Source: Todiramphus chloris collaris
Lineage: Eukaryota; Chordata; Aves; Coraciiformes; Alcedinidae
DNA length: 64,000 nt
Assembly: GCA_025345505.1 (NCBI GenBank)
Contig: JANVCC010000185.1
Location: 3,402,500-3,466,499, forward strand
Direction: 5' to 3'
The notes below the pieces were generated by a model, which saw only the letters and a program-made list of their open reading frames with translations, ran no database searches and had not been told where the DNA came from. This document shows positions 21,741-32,220 of this stretch, in pieces (the first letter of the stretch is position 1; each line of letters starts with the position of its first letter). The translations under genes were made by a program, and so were the position numbers.

Positions 21741-22010
21741 GCCCACGGAGCTGCTGTATTTATAAGCATCATTTTGAGAGCACTTGCTTGGTGGCATTTG
21801 GTGCCTGAGCTGCGTGGCTGCCCAGCAGTAATTAAGGGGACCCCTCTACCCCCGAGCTCTGCATTAGTGGACTATCAATTATTGAAGACGAGTTGTACAT
21901 TTCCCAGGCTGTGAATAACCAAAGGGACTGCTGAGAGTCCAGAAGTGGCTGTCATCTTCTCATTAGGTATTTATTAAATGTAATTTAGTGGCTGTGTCTG
22001 CGTGTTAATG
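21741..22010. promoter_or_regulatory. Candidate conserved non-coding block
   Basis: Repeat-free block with CAGTAATTAAGG, GGACTATCAATTATTGAAG and TATTTATTAAATGTAATTTAG. Homeodomain-type words are dense. Conservation not measured. Confidence 0.3.
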
Positions 22011-23535
22011 GAGTCACAGCAGCGGTGCGGGATCGGAGCGGTGCCTGCATGTGAGCCACCCTGGGGTGGGAGCAGGATCAGGCCCTCTGGGAAGTTGTTG
22101 GGACAAGCGCTGGCCTCCGGTGCTGCGCTGGGGGAAAACTGGAGGCTGCCCAAACCCAGTTGCTGTGCTTTTGAGCAGCTTCTCGCGAGGGCTGGGAGCA
22201 CGGTCTGGCAGGAGGCATCCAGAAACACCTCCAGAACTGGTCAGCTGTGCACTGCTGTCCTGCATGGGACACCCTGGAGCTGCTCCCTGCCCCTGGGTTC
22301 CCTCAGTCTCCGCCAGCAATTCAGCCTTTCACTCCGGAAAGCAAACCCTTGGGCAAATTACTCCCACCTAGAGATAATCATTACTATTCTTGCTACTTTG
22401 ACCTCCCATCTCCTCATCTTCCCTTGCCAAGGTGTTATTCCTTGTTACACTCTTCTGAATAATTCCTTTCTCTTTTGATCACTGCGGTTGCTCGGAGAGG
22501 GTTATAATCAGACCAACCACCAAGGACAAATTTACCATAAACTTTCTGAACTTTTGGGTGAATGTAAGCTAAGCTGGAAGAGCAGCTGAGCTGGGAGGGT
22601 GGCTGCAGGGTGAGCAGAGCCTCCTTCAGCCTGGCATCCACTTGTGAGGATGCTGCTGGTATCAGGCTGTGTGCAGGGTCTCGGGACAGCAGGTCCCACC
22701 AGCACTGTAGTCTCCTATCGATGCCCAAGCCTGCAGGGATGGAATGTGCTTGGGGAAAACCTGAAATCACTCCATCCTCTGCATTGGGAAGCTCTGAAGC
22801 TGAAGGGGGTTTTGCAGATGAAAGATTACACCAGGCCAGAAAACTGCTGGCACCCAGGGCATGGAGGGGATTCCCAGGAGAGGTTTGCTGCCGTCGTTCC
22901 CCTCTGCTCTGTGAGAACATGTGCAGGGACACAAAGCAAAGCTGGGAGCCCAGTGGGGCAGAGCCAGCATCCTACTGGGACACTGGAGCCCTGGGAGCTC
23001 CTGTTTCACTTTGAGCACAAAAAGACTTTGGCTGCACCAAGCTCTACCAACGGATCTCCCTTCTGTTCAGCCTTTGCATCTGTTCCACGCTGATAAAATT
23101 GCTCCAGCAAGGTGCCTGTGTCTGCAGGAACACGTCTGGGCTTGAGCAGAGCAGGGGCTGAAAATAAAAAGAAATGGGTCTTTTCTCAGTCATTTTTTTA
23201 GTGGGAGATGTTGGAGTTTCTAGTATTTTTTTTTTTTTAATTAGTATTTTTACAAAGAGTGTTTCTCTGTCTTTCTGCAAGGAGAAGCTGCTTTTCTGCT
23301 TCTTCCTGCTGCTGAAATCAATAGCCAGAATGGGATGTTTGCAGCTGGAGCTCTGGGCAGAATCCAACCATGTCTTTTAAAACAAGCACAAATAATGGGG
23401 GGTGGAGTGTTTGTGTGTGTGTAGAAACATGTCTCGGGGCTCGAGGAGGTTTGCAAGAGGCTTTGCCCCTCCTGTTGCACATGCCGTGGTCTTTATCTCG
23501 CTGTGGCTGCCCGGAGGGGTTTGATCACAGCTGGG
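22011..23535. other. Unique sequence with short T and GT runs
   Basis: No gene or transposon recognised. A T run lies at about 23226-23238, and a (GT)n of about 10 bp at 23411-23421. Open frames of up to 165 codons overlap on both strands and are not supported. Confidence 0.45.
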
Positions 23536-23665
23536 AGCCTGTAAGCCGCCTGTAATCCAGTAATATTCATAAATGACTCTGCATGTTCCAGCGCCTTTGT
23601 CCAATCCCTTTTTATCCCGGGCTTTAGGCATTAGTAGTGGAACTGTAAATCATCTCTGGCTCCAT
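23536..23665. promoter_or_regulatory. Short candidate conserved non-coding block
   Basis: CAGTAATATTCATAAATGAC, TTTTTATCCC and GTAAATCATC occur in repeat-free DNA. Short and low confidence. Confidence 0.22.
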
Positions 23666-24087
23666 CCCCAGTGGGCTCATCCCTGGCTTGGGGGGCAGCT
23701 CACGGGCAGGCAGCGGGTACCCGATGGGGTGATGCTGCGGAGCGTGTTGGACCGTTATCCCGCTCGCTGCTGCCGGTGGCTCAGGGCTTCCCGTTCCCCC
23801 TGTACTTGTGCCAGGAACAAGCAGATGGGAGCTGTCCTCCTTCAGAGGCTTGGTTGCTTCTACAAAGCAGAACCCCTCCTGGACAGGAGGCTGATGCAAG
23901 GCTGGGGGAGACTCAGCTGCCTCTGTCTCCAGTCATCCACCGCCATCAGCAATGTGCTGGCTGAGCCCCTTCCACCCCGAGGCAGGAGCAAATGTTACCC
24001 CTCGATGGAGCTGCGCTGCTGCGTCCTACACAGCCTGTGGGACTCTGTCCTGGCAACTCCTGCCCTGGTAGGACCCCTCCCTGCAGT
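23666..24087. other. Unique GC-rich sequence left of a CR1
   Basis: No feature recognised. The 260-codon frame starting at 23573 continues into the CR1 and is an artefact. Confidence 0.5.
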
Positions 24088-24594
24088 GCTGGGGCAGCTC
24101 GGGAGTGCTCAGCACAGCAGGGACAGGGACCTGGTGGAGCAGGGCCAGAGGAGCCCCAGCGATGCTGGGAGGGCTGGAACCCCTCTGCTGGGAGCCAGGC
24201 TGGGAGAGCTGGGGGGGTTCAGCCTGCAGAGGAGAAGGCTCTGGGGAGACCTTCTGGGGGTCTTGCAGGACTTTAAGGGGCCTGTCAGAAAGATGGGGAC
24301 AGACATTTTTGCACAACCTTTTGGGACAGGACAAGGGGTGATGGGTTTAAACTAAAAGGGGGAGATTTAGACTGGAGAGAAGGAAGAAATTGTTGATGCT
24401 GAGGGTGGTGAGAGCCTGTCCCAGGCTGCCCAGAGAGGTGGTGGCTGCCCCATCCCTGGAGCCATCCCAGAGGAGGTTGGCCGGGGCTCTGTGCAACCTA
24501 CTGTAGGTGCAGATGGCCCTGCTCCCTGCAGGGGGGTTGGACCAGATGAGCTTTAAAGGTCCCTTCCCACCCAAACCAGCCTGTGATTCTGTAA
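24088..24594 (+). mobile_element. CR1 LINE 3' fragment, type B, uninterrupted
   Basis: Collinear with 19412-20322 but without the LTR. It shows the empty CCCCT target, then the GAAGGCTCTGGGGAGACCTT region, the TTTAAACTAAAAGGG stretch, GAGAGGTGGTGGCTGCCCC, CCTGCAGGGGGGTTGGACC and a CTGTGATTCTGTAA tail. The 5' end is truncated, so no functional ORF remains. Alignable start points of the two copies nearly coincide, while their flanks differ. Confidence 0.95.
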
Positions 24595-24930
24595 ACTCTG
24601 ATTGCAGAGCCTGTATCCCTACATCCCATTCAGACCAGTGAACGTGGTTTGCACTGGGCTGGGAGCCTGGATGGTGCTTTCCCGGGGAGCTCTGCTCCCA
24701 GCAAAGACGTGGCAGAGCTGTAATGGCAAATCATTTTTGTAACGCTCTCACTGTAAATGCTACTTAAGATGTCATCAATGATTGATATATTTGCTAATTG
24801 AGACTTCCACTTGGGCTGATAGCTGGGGCGCTTTATTTCTTTTATTATTTTATGTTATTTTATGACTGACATATTTGCAGCAGCAATTCTTTAATCTTCA
24901 TTAAGCAAACGCCCCGGGGTGATGTGGCAG
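24595..24930. promoter_or_regulatory. Candidate conserved non-coding block
   Basis: From about 24720: GGCAAATCATTTTTGTAACG, ATGTCATCAATGATTGATAT, TTGCTAATTGAG, then TTTATTATTTTATG and CTTTAATCTTCATTAAGC. Repeat-free and strongly AT-rich between two CR1 copies. ATCAATGATTGAT is a near-palindrome of PBX/HNF-like half-sites. Confidence 0.33.
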
Positions 24931-25898
24931 GCACTGCAGTCGGGACTGGGGTGGGATGGGATGAGCACTGGAGGCTCAGCCCTGCACAAAGGCAGTGGGG
25001 GGCTGTGTGGGGCAGAGGGGAAGGGGCTGCTCTGTGATGCCCTTGATGCAGGGGGACATTCATGAGAAGGGGAGATCCTGCCTGTGCCTCAGTTTCCCTT
25101 CTGGTAAAGGACAGCTCAAGTACTTAATGCAAAGGGGGACTCAGAGCTGATGGAAAAGCAAAACCTTGGCAAAGGCCAACATTTGGAAGAAATGAAAGAA
25201 ATATTACATGGCTTTTACCTGCGGGGAGTAGTCTGAGTAAACACCTCATGAAATAAATAACCACGTTAGTGATGCCCAAGGGAGCAGGGTGGGAAGCTGT
25301 TGCCTTCTTCAGACCTCAGCACCCACCAGATAAATTAGCCCACAGCTGGAAGCCACAAATTTGGCTTCTGGCTTCCTAGAATGGCACTGCACGGTGTGGC
25401 CCAGCACCCTGCCCAGCACCCTGCCACAGTGGCCACCTCGCCCAGTGACGCAAACGCAGCTCTTTTCAGGGCAGTGCTTTGCTTTTTCTAGCACCTTAGT
25501 TCAAAAACATGCTCTTGTGCCAGGAGGCAACGAGGCTCTGCACTCACTTAAACCAACAAGTAAATAATGCTAATCCCTTGAATGGCATCCAGACTCCTCT
25601 CCACCGCCACTTGCTGCCTCCGAGGCTGCCCATCTTGGAGGGGCACCAAGAGGCAGCTGCAACATCTGCGTTCCCTGCCCAGGAGAGCTGATCAAACCTG
25701 CAGGAAAACCACCCCCTGCCATGCTCACCTGGGCTGCTGGAGGAGCCAGGGAGGCCTGGCATCTCATTTGCCTAAATGAGTGCTGGGATCCAGCTTTATT
25801 AACGCTCTGAATTCTGGGGCTCAGCACGGCAGCCGCTTTGGGCAGCTGTCCGTGGGCAATTTCCTTTCTGTGCAAGCCCATCTGCTGCCCTTCCAGAG
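24931..25898. other. Unique sequence with a possible MIR-like scrap
   Basis: CCTGTGCCTCAGTTTCCCTT at 25081-25100 followed by CTGGTAAAGG matches the well-known MIR 3' phrase, but flanking similarity is poor. 25175-25290 is AT-rich and repeat-free and may be regulatory. A short CCCAGCACCCTG tandem pair lies near 25400-25425. Confidence 0.4.
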
Positions 25899-26050
25899 CA
25901 TCAGAGAATTACGGACTGGTTTGGGTGGGAAGGGACCTTTAAAGGTCATCTTGTCCAACCCCCCTGCGCTGAGCAGGGACATCTGCAACTGGAGCAGGTT
26001 GCTCAGAGCCCTGGCCAACCTCACCAGGAATGGTGCCAGGGATGGGGCCT
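25899..26050 (-). mobile_element. CR1 LINE 3' tail fragment, type B
   Basis: Reverse complement of the CR1 3' end: CATCAGAGAATTACGGACTGG, then GGGTGGGAAGGGACCTTTAA, TCCAACCCCCCTGC, and GCTCAGAGCCCTGGCCAACC. About 150 bp long, truncated near the GGATGGGGC point. It lies head-to-head with the CR1 at 24088-24594. Confidence 0.9.
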
Positions 26051-28250
26051 GGAGAGCAGCCCACGGAGGGACCTGCGACTCTGGATGGCCTGAGGGAAGA
26101 TGCATAAAATGTGTGACTTGCTTTGAAGCACAGCCTCTCTCTATGAGCATCCAACACTCATGGCACGTAGCGATGCTGAGTGCCATCATTGCCTGGTCCA
26201 GTGCAACTGATAAATGGGGAGTGGGAACTTTAAGATTTTGCAGCACCAGGAAAGAGCTGGTTGCCATGGTGATGCCAAGGAGGTGGGTTTTTTTTTTCCT
26301 GATTTTTTTTCCTTCTCCCTTTCCCCCTCTTTGGGGCTGAAGAGGAGGAGCCTGGCAGGCTGCTGGGGGGATTTATTAGCTCCAAAATAGGCCACAGTTC
26401 ATGAAAGAAATACTGCTGTGGTGAGCAGCATGAGCTTGGCCTTAATATATGACATGTGCTCTCCGGGAAGGGGTGTAAATCAGGGCTGGGCAAACAGCAG
26501 GGCAGCATGAAAGTGGCTCATTTGCCTTGCCTCATCCTCAGGGGGAATCTGGGGAAAACTCCTATAGGATTTAAAGCCACTGCTGATGAACAAGGAATAA
26601 TAAAAGAGGGGCAGAGAAGGGCAGACGTTTTAAGCTGGCTGTAGAGCCCTGGGTTGGTTGTAGCTCTCCAGAGCTGGGCATTGTCCTTGGTGCCAGCCCA
26701 TAGCTCTTTCTGGGGTCATTTCTGCACAAACCTGGCTGGGTTTTGGTGGAGTTTTGCTGGTGTTGATCTCCTCAGCAGCACAGATGAGCCTTTCACGACC
26801 AGCCAATACACAAGTGAGCACTGGGAGCTGGATCTGGTACCTCCTCATCCCTGCTCTTGCCTCAAGCTGGACCTCTGCCTCCCTGCCCGTGTCCTGCCAG
26901 CCCTGCCCATGCTGCACAGCATCAGCTCCTTAGCAACTCGTGTTTGGGTTTTTTTAGGCTTGTAAGAGTGCACTTGAAATAATGATTCTGAGCAGTTTAA
27001 TGAAAAGAAACAAGAAATCCTGTACGGACAGCATGGCACTGGGAAGGTTGCACTGCACTTCTGCCCTGCTCCCAGTTCACCCCAGCTGGAGCTGCCTGAG
27101 CTCCAAGCCCTGCCCTGATGGCATGTGTGATCCCCTCAACCCCAAGCAAAAATCTGGACGAAGGGAGGTCTTGGGACAACCTGATCTCCCTGCAGACCCC
27201 TTCAGCCCTGTTTTCTTTAGCAGCCCAAACAGGCACTGTCTGTGTGCCTGTTTTGGGGCACGCAAAGAGCCACTGCCTTTTCCACAGGGATGCCAGGGTG
27301 GCCTCAGCTCTGCTCCTGACCCTTGTCCCGGGAGATCTGAGCAGGTAAAAAGCAACTTTCCCTTCATTCAGGAGAAGGTAACGGGTAAAGAAATGAGTCA
27401 AGCAGAGAGCCTTGAAATTCCTATTCTCTCTTCTCAAGTGCTGGGAAGAGAAATTGCTGATCAGGTCTGAAAGAAGAAAATAAAGCAGCAGAGGTTCCTG
27501 GAGAGGATGCTTGAGGATTCACAGCCATGAGCCAGCATAGACACACGTCGTGCCTTACATCTAATCTGAACCTCTTCCTAATCACCAGCCATGGGAATAC
27601 ATTTGTTTCGGGTTCCCAAACTGGCTACTTTTCCGCAGCCCGACCACAGCTCTGTGGATTTGCAGTGACAGGGTCATTTTTAACCCGCGGAGTGAAGTCT
27701 TTCCGCTGCGGGCGAAACGCTAACTCCTTGCTTGGGCTGGAGCAGCAGGGAGGTAGGACTGGCCCTGGGGGACTGTGGGATGTTGGCTGTGACTATTCTG
27801 GGCAGCATCTCGGGAGCTCCAGCCCGGCTCTGTGCCCGCAGGAGGTGGCAGGTGGTGGGCAGGAGGGCCCTGGGCGGGCAGCCTGCCCGATCCCGGAGCT
27901 GCCTCCCCGTTTCTGAAGTGCTAATTGCTGCAACACTTCCTCAGAACAGGCTGTCACACCGTGCTGACTCCCATATTCACCCTGTCTGCCTCTGCTGATA
28001 AGGATTTCAGCCCATCTGCTTCTGGAGAAGACTCGCCCAACGCTGGTCTATCACTACCTGCCCTTTTCTCTCCGTGCTGGGCCATTTGTGGGGCAGCTTA
28101 TCTACAGGGCTAAATTCCTTCTTTACATCCCTTCTCCTTTCCATTTTTGCTGAGTTGCTATCACATTTTAATTTTAGGCTCTGCGAGCATCCCAAGGCAA
28201 GTTAATCTTGCGTGGCAAGCCGTGGACCAGGACCGTGGGGTCGATGGCAT
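26051..28250. other. Unique sequence with an RFX-like half X-box
   Basis: GTTGCCATGGTGAT at 26260-26273 resembles an X-box with a weak right half. A T/C-rich stretch lies at 26286-26330. 26370-26450 and 28110-28190 are AT-leaning. A CpG-bearing patch lies at 27690-27900. No exon recognised. Confidence 0.42.
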
Positions 28251-28430
28251 CACGTGGGCTGCAGGACAGCGATGCTGCTCACGTGCCAGCCTGGTGCAGA
28301 GCTGACAATTGGCCAGTTGTCTGTTGTGAGCAGCATTAGCATCCCAGCAATTAGTGGAGCTATGTTGATTTGCATCAAGCTCGGAGCATAAAGAGTACCA
28401 GGCCAGATGGTAAATTGTGTGTGTTCCTGG
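28251..28430. promoter_or_regulatory. Candidate enhancer with a POU octamer
   Basis: Exact ATTTGCAT at 28368-28375, with GACAATTGGCC, GCATTAGC and CAGCAATTAGTGG upstream. Repeat-free. Motif evidence only. Confidence 0.33.
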
Positions 28431-28619
28431 AAAAAACAGTTATATAGGCTGGGCTTGAATGGGGCTTTGGTGATGTTAATGGGTCTCTGCAATGACCCCA
28501 CTGGTGTGAGCTGGGACTCAAGCCACAGATCGGGCACAGCGTGGCTTTCTGGCTCTGCCATAGACCCACCTGTGTGGGTGTGAGGGTGGAGTAACCCAGG
28601 AGCACTCAGTGAGGTGCTG

Positions 28620-28735
28620 CCAGCATGGATCAGGCTTGGATCCATTGCCTGATCTGGATGTACTCTGTGTCCTTGAGGAAGTTACTGCTCTTCTCTGGAC
28701 TATCATTTCTCCAATTTATACTGGATTAGCAGCAG
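28620..28735 (+). mobile_element. Possible very old MIR-like SINE fragment
   Basis: ACTCTGTGTCCTTGAGGAAG, then CTTCTCTGGACTATCATTTC, follow the order of the MIR phrase for CTGTGTGACCTTGGGCAAGT and the later CTCAGTTTCC region, but with heavy divergence. Call rests on word order only. Confidence 0.35.
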
Positions 28736-29685
28736 CAGAGCTGATGATTCGCAGGGTCCAGCTCCCCAGTGCTGCTGGCGTGACGATGCTGGACCACATG
28801 GGCACCTCTTGTCTGCCCATCTAGTACCAGCTCCCCAGCAAAACTCTGCTTCTTCCCAGTGCTTTGCCACAATTAACCTGTTAGCCCTCAGTGTCCCATT
28901 ACAGGAAGGTTCACACACCCAGGCTGTCCTTCTCCATCATGGACTTTCTCCAGACCTTGGTCCAAATGTTCTGGCTTGGAGCCATCACTAATATCTGCTG
29001 TTCTGCCCTGAAATACAAATCAAGCTGATAAAGAGATCAGCTCCAAAGAGTGTTCATCAACATTTCTCCAGTGCCTTCTGGCAGTTAAAAATGGAACCGT
29101 TCCCAAGGACAGAGTGGAGCTGGTGGAGAAAAGGTGGAGAAGGGCTGGGGCCTCACCCGGCGTGGTCCCGTCCCTTGTCCTTCCCTACAACATTTCTGCT
29201 AAACCCATCTTCTCCCAGCATGGGAAGAGCAGTGGCCCAGCCCTGTGTTGCAAGAAGCAATCATTAAAGTGTGCTGCGAGCAGTCCACTGCTGTAGGAGT
29301 TCATACCAGTTCAGGAGCATCGCTGAAATCCCTGGAGTCCTCCTGCTCTGTATCCATCAGTTTCCCAGGAAAAGTTTTATTACAACCATTCCCCCTCGGG
29401 CTCTGATGGCCCCAGCCCTGCAGACAAGCCTCAGAGCCCTTCCCAGAGGTCGAAGGTGGTAATCAGGTTTCATTAAACACCAGCACTACCCAGAGTCAGT
29501 CTGGATGCTGACACCTCTGCAAGATGCTGAAAAGTCCTCAGCGACAGGAGCCCTCCTGCCCTGCCTTTGTCATCCCCCCCTTCACACAGGGGACACACAG
29601 ACACCGTGTTATCACCCTGCATCCTCCTCTCTGCTGAATTAACACCCCTGTCCCAGCCCCTGGCCTTGGAGGGGATCCAGGCGGG
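28736..29685. other. Unique sequence, no gene seen
   Basis: GC-moderate sequence with no transposon or exon recognised. Confidence 0.5.
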
Positions 29686-29900
29686 CTGGGTGGTAGATGC
29701 ACAGCCAGGTTCTATTATTCATCATTACTCTTATTCTCTCTTTGATGAAGGCGGACAAAGTCACCTCTCCTTTGTGCGATGCGTGTGTTGTTTTTGCTTA
29801 ATTTTTTATTTGTTTCTTTCCTTATAAAACTCATGTGAATAGGCCAGATGCGGTTTCCATAGCAACCCTCTCTCTTCAAGCAGCAGATGCTGGAAAAGGG
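29686..29900. promoter_or_regulatory. Candidate enhancer with a full RFX X-box
   Basis: GTTTCCATAGCAAC at 29853-29866 closely matches the RFX X-box (GTTNCCATGGNAAC type), both halves intact. It is preceded by repeat-free AT-rich DNA with TATTATTCATCATTACTC and GCTTAATTTTTTATTTG. X-boxes bind RFX proteins and often mark ciliary or neural regulatory elements. Confidence 0.4.
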
Positions 29901-30580
29901 TTTTTTCAGTTTAATCCTCCTGGAAATCTCCCCAGCAGAGGTTACTGGTATAAGATGATACTAAGAGATGCACAGCAGCAGTAGTTGGCATATTTTAAAT
30001 CCCATGTGCTGCTTTTTGCATGAAGAACCTGCCCTTTCACCCTTTGGAAATGGCACATATCACAGGAAGAGCAGCAAATGGATCCTAATGCCTCATCTTG
30101 CGTTCAAACAGAGTCTCTCCCTGCACAGTTCCCAGAGCATTCCATGGTGATTAAGATGGGAGTGCAGCAGCCTGAATCCCTGTGCTCATTGAGACCAGGG
30201 CAGCTGCCTCCATCACACCTACCCAAGCTACCACTGGCATTCAACATACAGCTTGGGGTCTATAAATGAGCGTCCTTCATTAAAAAAAGGAAAGATAAAA
30301 TAAAATCCTTTGCGCTTGACGGGCGCAGCTTCCCAGTTTCCATCCATGGATCAGTCACTTGTGACTGACACAGTCATATTGACGTGTTAAATGCTGATTG
30401 CAACCCAAACTGACCTGCTCTGGCTCCACACTGCTGCACACATCTCCCTTTCTGCGGTGAAAGTGGAGCTCAGCCCTGCTCCCATCACCCTCCGTCTCGC
30501 TCTCAGGGCTGTGTCGGTGCCGTTGCATCCGTCAAGCTCCTTAAGAGGATGGATGGAGGAGGCAGGGTTTCAACCCAGCT
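29901..30580. other. Unique sequence with an 18-bp palindrome
   Basis: TCAGTCACTTGTGACTGA at 30351-30368 has perfect 8-bp arms around TT, directly after CCATGGATC. No gene or transposon is recognised. Confidence 0.5.
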
Positions 30581-30870
30581 TGTTTAACAAAGATATATCT
30601 GTTTGAAATAAAAAGCTTAGAAGCGGAAACGGGAATTTAACTCGTGCAGAACGAGCTGTTCAGCCTCTGTCTTAGAAAAAAAGAAAATCCTGTAGAACTT
30701 GACAGAAAGTAATAGCCATTGTATTTTGGGGTTGGTGGGTTGTTTATTTTTTTTTCCAGTTAACAGATTACATGTCGGCATAGCAGGAAACTTTGCCCTG
30801 ATGGATTTTAACTCAGTTTAATTAAAGTACTTGAAACTGAGTCAATTCCTCGCGCTCTAGTGCAGAAATG
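30581..30870. promoter_or_regulatory. Candidate conserved non-coding block
   Basis: Repeat-free AT-rich DNA with a CTCGTGCAGAACGAG foldback (about 30640), a T run near 30750, and CAGTTTAATTAAAGTACTTG near 30815-30834. Low-confidence regulatory call. Confidence 0.25.
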
Positions 30871-31683
30871 CACCGGAAAGCAAAGCGCCTCTTCAAGACA
30901 AACTACTTCAGTAATGCATCTTCTAAAGGAAAACTTTGTGTCATGCAGTCTCAGACTCCTTCACCCCAGCTCCAACCAACACCAGCAGGTTTCTCCGGGG
31001 AAATCCTGTTATGTTCCATGTTTTATTCCATCAGAACTACGGAGTCATCCCCAGAGGGACGGTTGGTTTTGTGAGTTATCCCAGAGCCAAACCACTCGGT
31101 GACCCAGAGGCTGTTGGGAGCTTTCTTAAACATAACAGAGGAGGGACACAATAAAGTGACCATGACACAATAAAATGTCCCAGATTATGGATTATGAAGC
31201 TGGTTTTGTAGGTGCAGGGAAGTCATGGGGTCACGGAGAGTAGACCCTCCTCCTGCCCCCAGCACCTCTGGCAGCATTTATGGCAGGTTAAGCTGCCTTT
31301 GAAATTTATAGGGATGAAGATCCCTCAGTCTCAGCAAGAAAAATGACAGCTGGTCAAGTGGAATGTACCTCACATGTCTGTGGAGGAGGTGGCTGAGACT
31401 GGGCTTCCAAAACATCACTTGCCTCTCTGTAGGGACTGGGAGTGGGTAAAACCCAGTCAGTGTGGGCTCGGAGACCCTCGGAAAGCCATGTGCTGCACGA
31501 TCCCTTTGCAGGCTGAGAAGTGGAAATGAGTTAAGAGCAGAAACCAGGAGAAACTGGGATTAACAACTCAAATCTGAGCAATAGTCAGAACATTTGCAAT
31601 TCACAGCAAAGCTCTGTTCCAGTTCTCATCTGTTTGCTTTCCATCAAGAGCGAGCTTCATCTTGTGATTAAATGAAGGAGGTA
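30871..31683. other. Unique sequence, no gene seen
   Basis: Nothing recognisable beyond background open frames. 31540-31660 is AT-leaning. Confidence 0.45.
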
Positions 31684-31755
31684 GGGATCAGGACTCCCAG
31701 GCTCTGCTCTTAACTCTGCTGCTAATTTGCTGTGTTTCTTCAGAGAGGTCACATA
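31684..31755 (+). mobile_element. Possible MIR-like SINE fragment
   Basis: AGGACTCCCAGGCTCTGCTC, TAACTCTGCTGCTAATTTGC and TGTGTTTC follow the reptile/bird MIR-type phrase for AGGACTCCTGGGTTCTATTC, CTGCCACTGACTTGCTGTGT in order. The right part then decays. Old and short. Confidence 0.45.
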
Positions 31756-32195
31756 CAATTAAATTCTCAGAGCTGGTGCAGGCTCAAAATTCCCACTGAC
31801 GTCAATAAGGACAACAGGTTTTCAGCATGAGTGGAAAAATGCAGACTCTAATGCTTCCTTTGCTTCAGCTTTCCAGGTGCAAAAACTCTCCTGCCCTGTG
31901 CTGTGGATGAATTTATTTAGATCTATGGAAAGGAAATGGAAAGGAACCCTCAGGGTTCCTCTGGTTTGCTGGGATGGAGCAGAGCAATTCAGAGTCAACT
32001 TGCTGAAAAAAAAAGAAATGCTGCCCACACCCCATCAGTTCATTTCCAAGGTCTAAACCTCATCCACATCAGCAGCCCCCCTGTGCTGCGCTCTTGCCAT
32101 CACCGTGGTCTTTGGGCTTGCAGAACCTGCAGGAGCTTTGGGTACTTGAAGTTTGGTGGCCTTGGGGACATAGAGGAGTGTGGGACTGGTGAGAG
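31756..32195. other. Unique sequence, no gene seen
   Basis: A CACTGACGTCAATAAG (CRE-type TGACGTCA) lies near 31795-31810. No gene or repeat otherwise. Confidence 0.4.
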
Positions 32196-32220
32196 CATAG
32201 AATTGTAGAATCATAGAAGG
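32196..32220 (-). mobile_element. CR1 tail octamer relic
   Basis: CATAGAATTGTAGAATCATA followed by GAAGG is the reverse complement of the CR1 ATTCTATG tail repeats, with no recognisable CR1 body beyond it. Either the last scrap of a CR1 or a small tail-only insertion. Confidence 0.5.

Noticed and set aside
23573..24355. 260-codon open frame
   Set aside because: Half of it is antisense-indifferent CR1 3' sequence, not the CR1 reverse-transcriptase frame.
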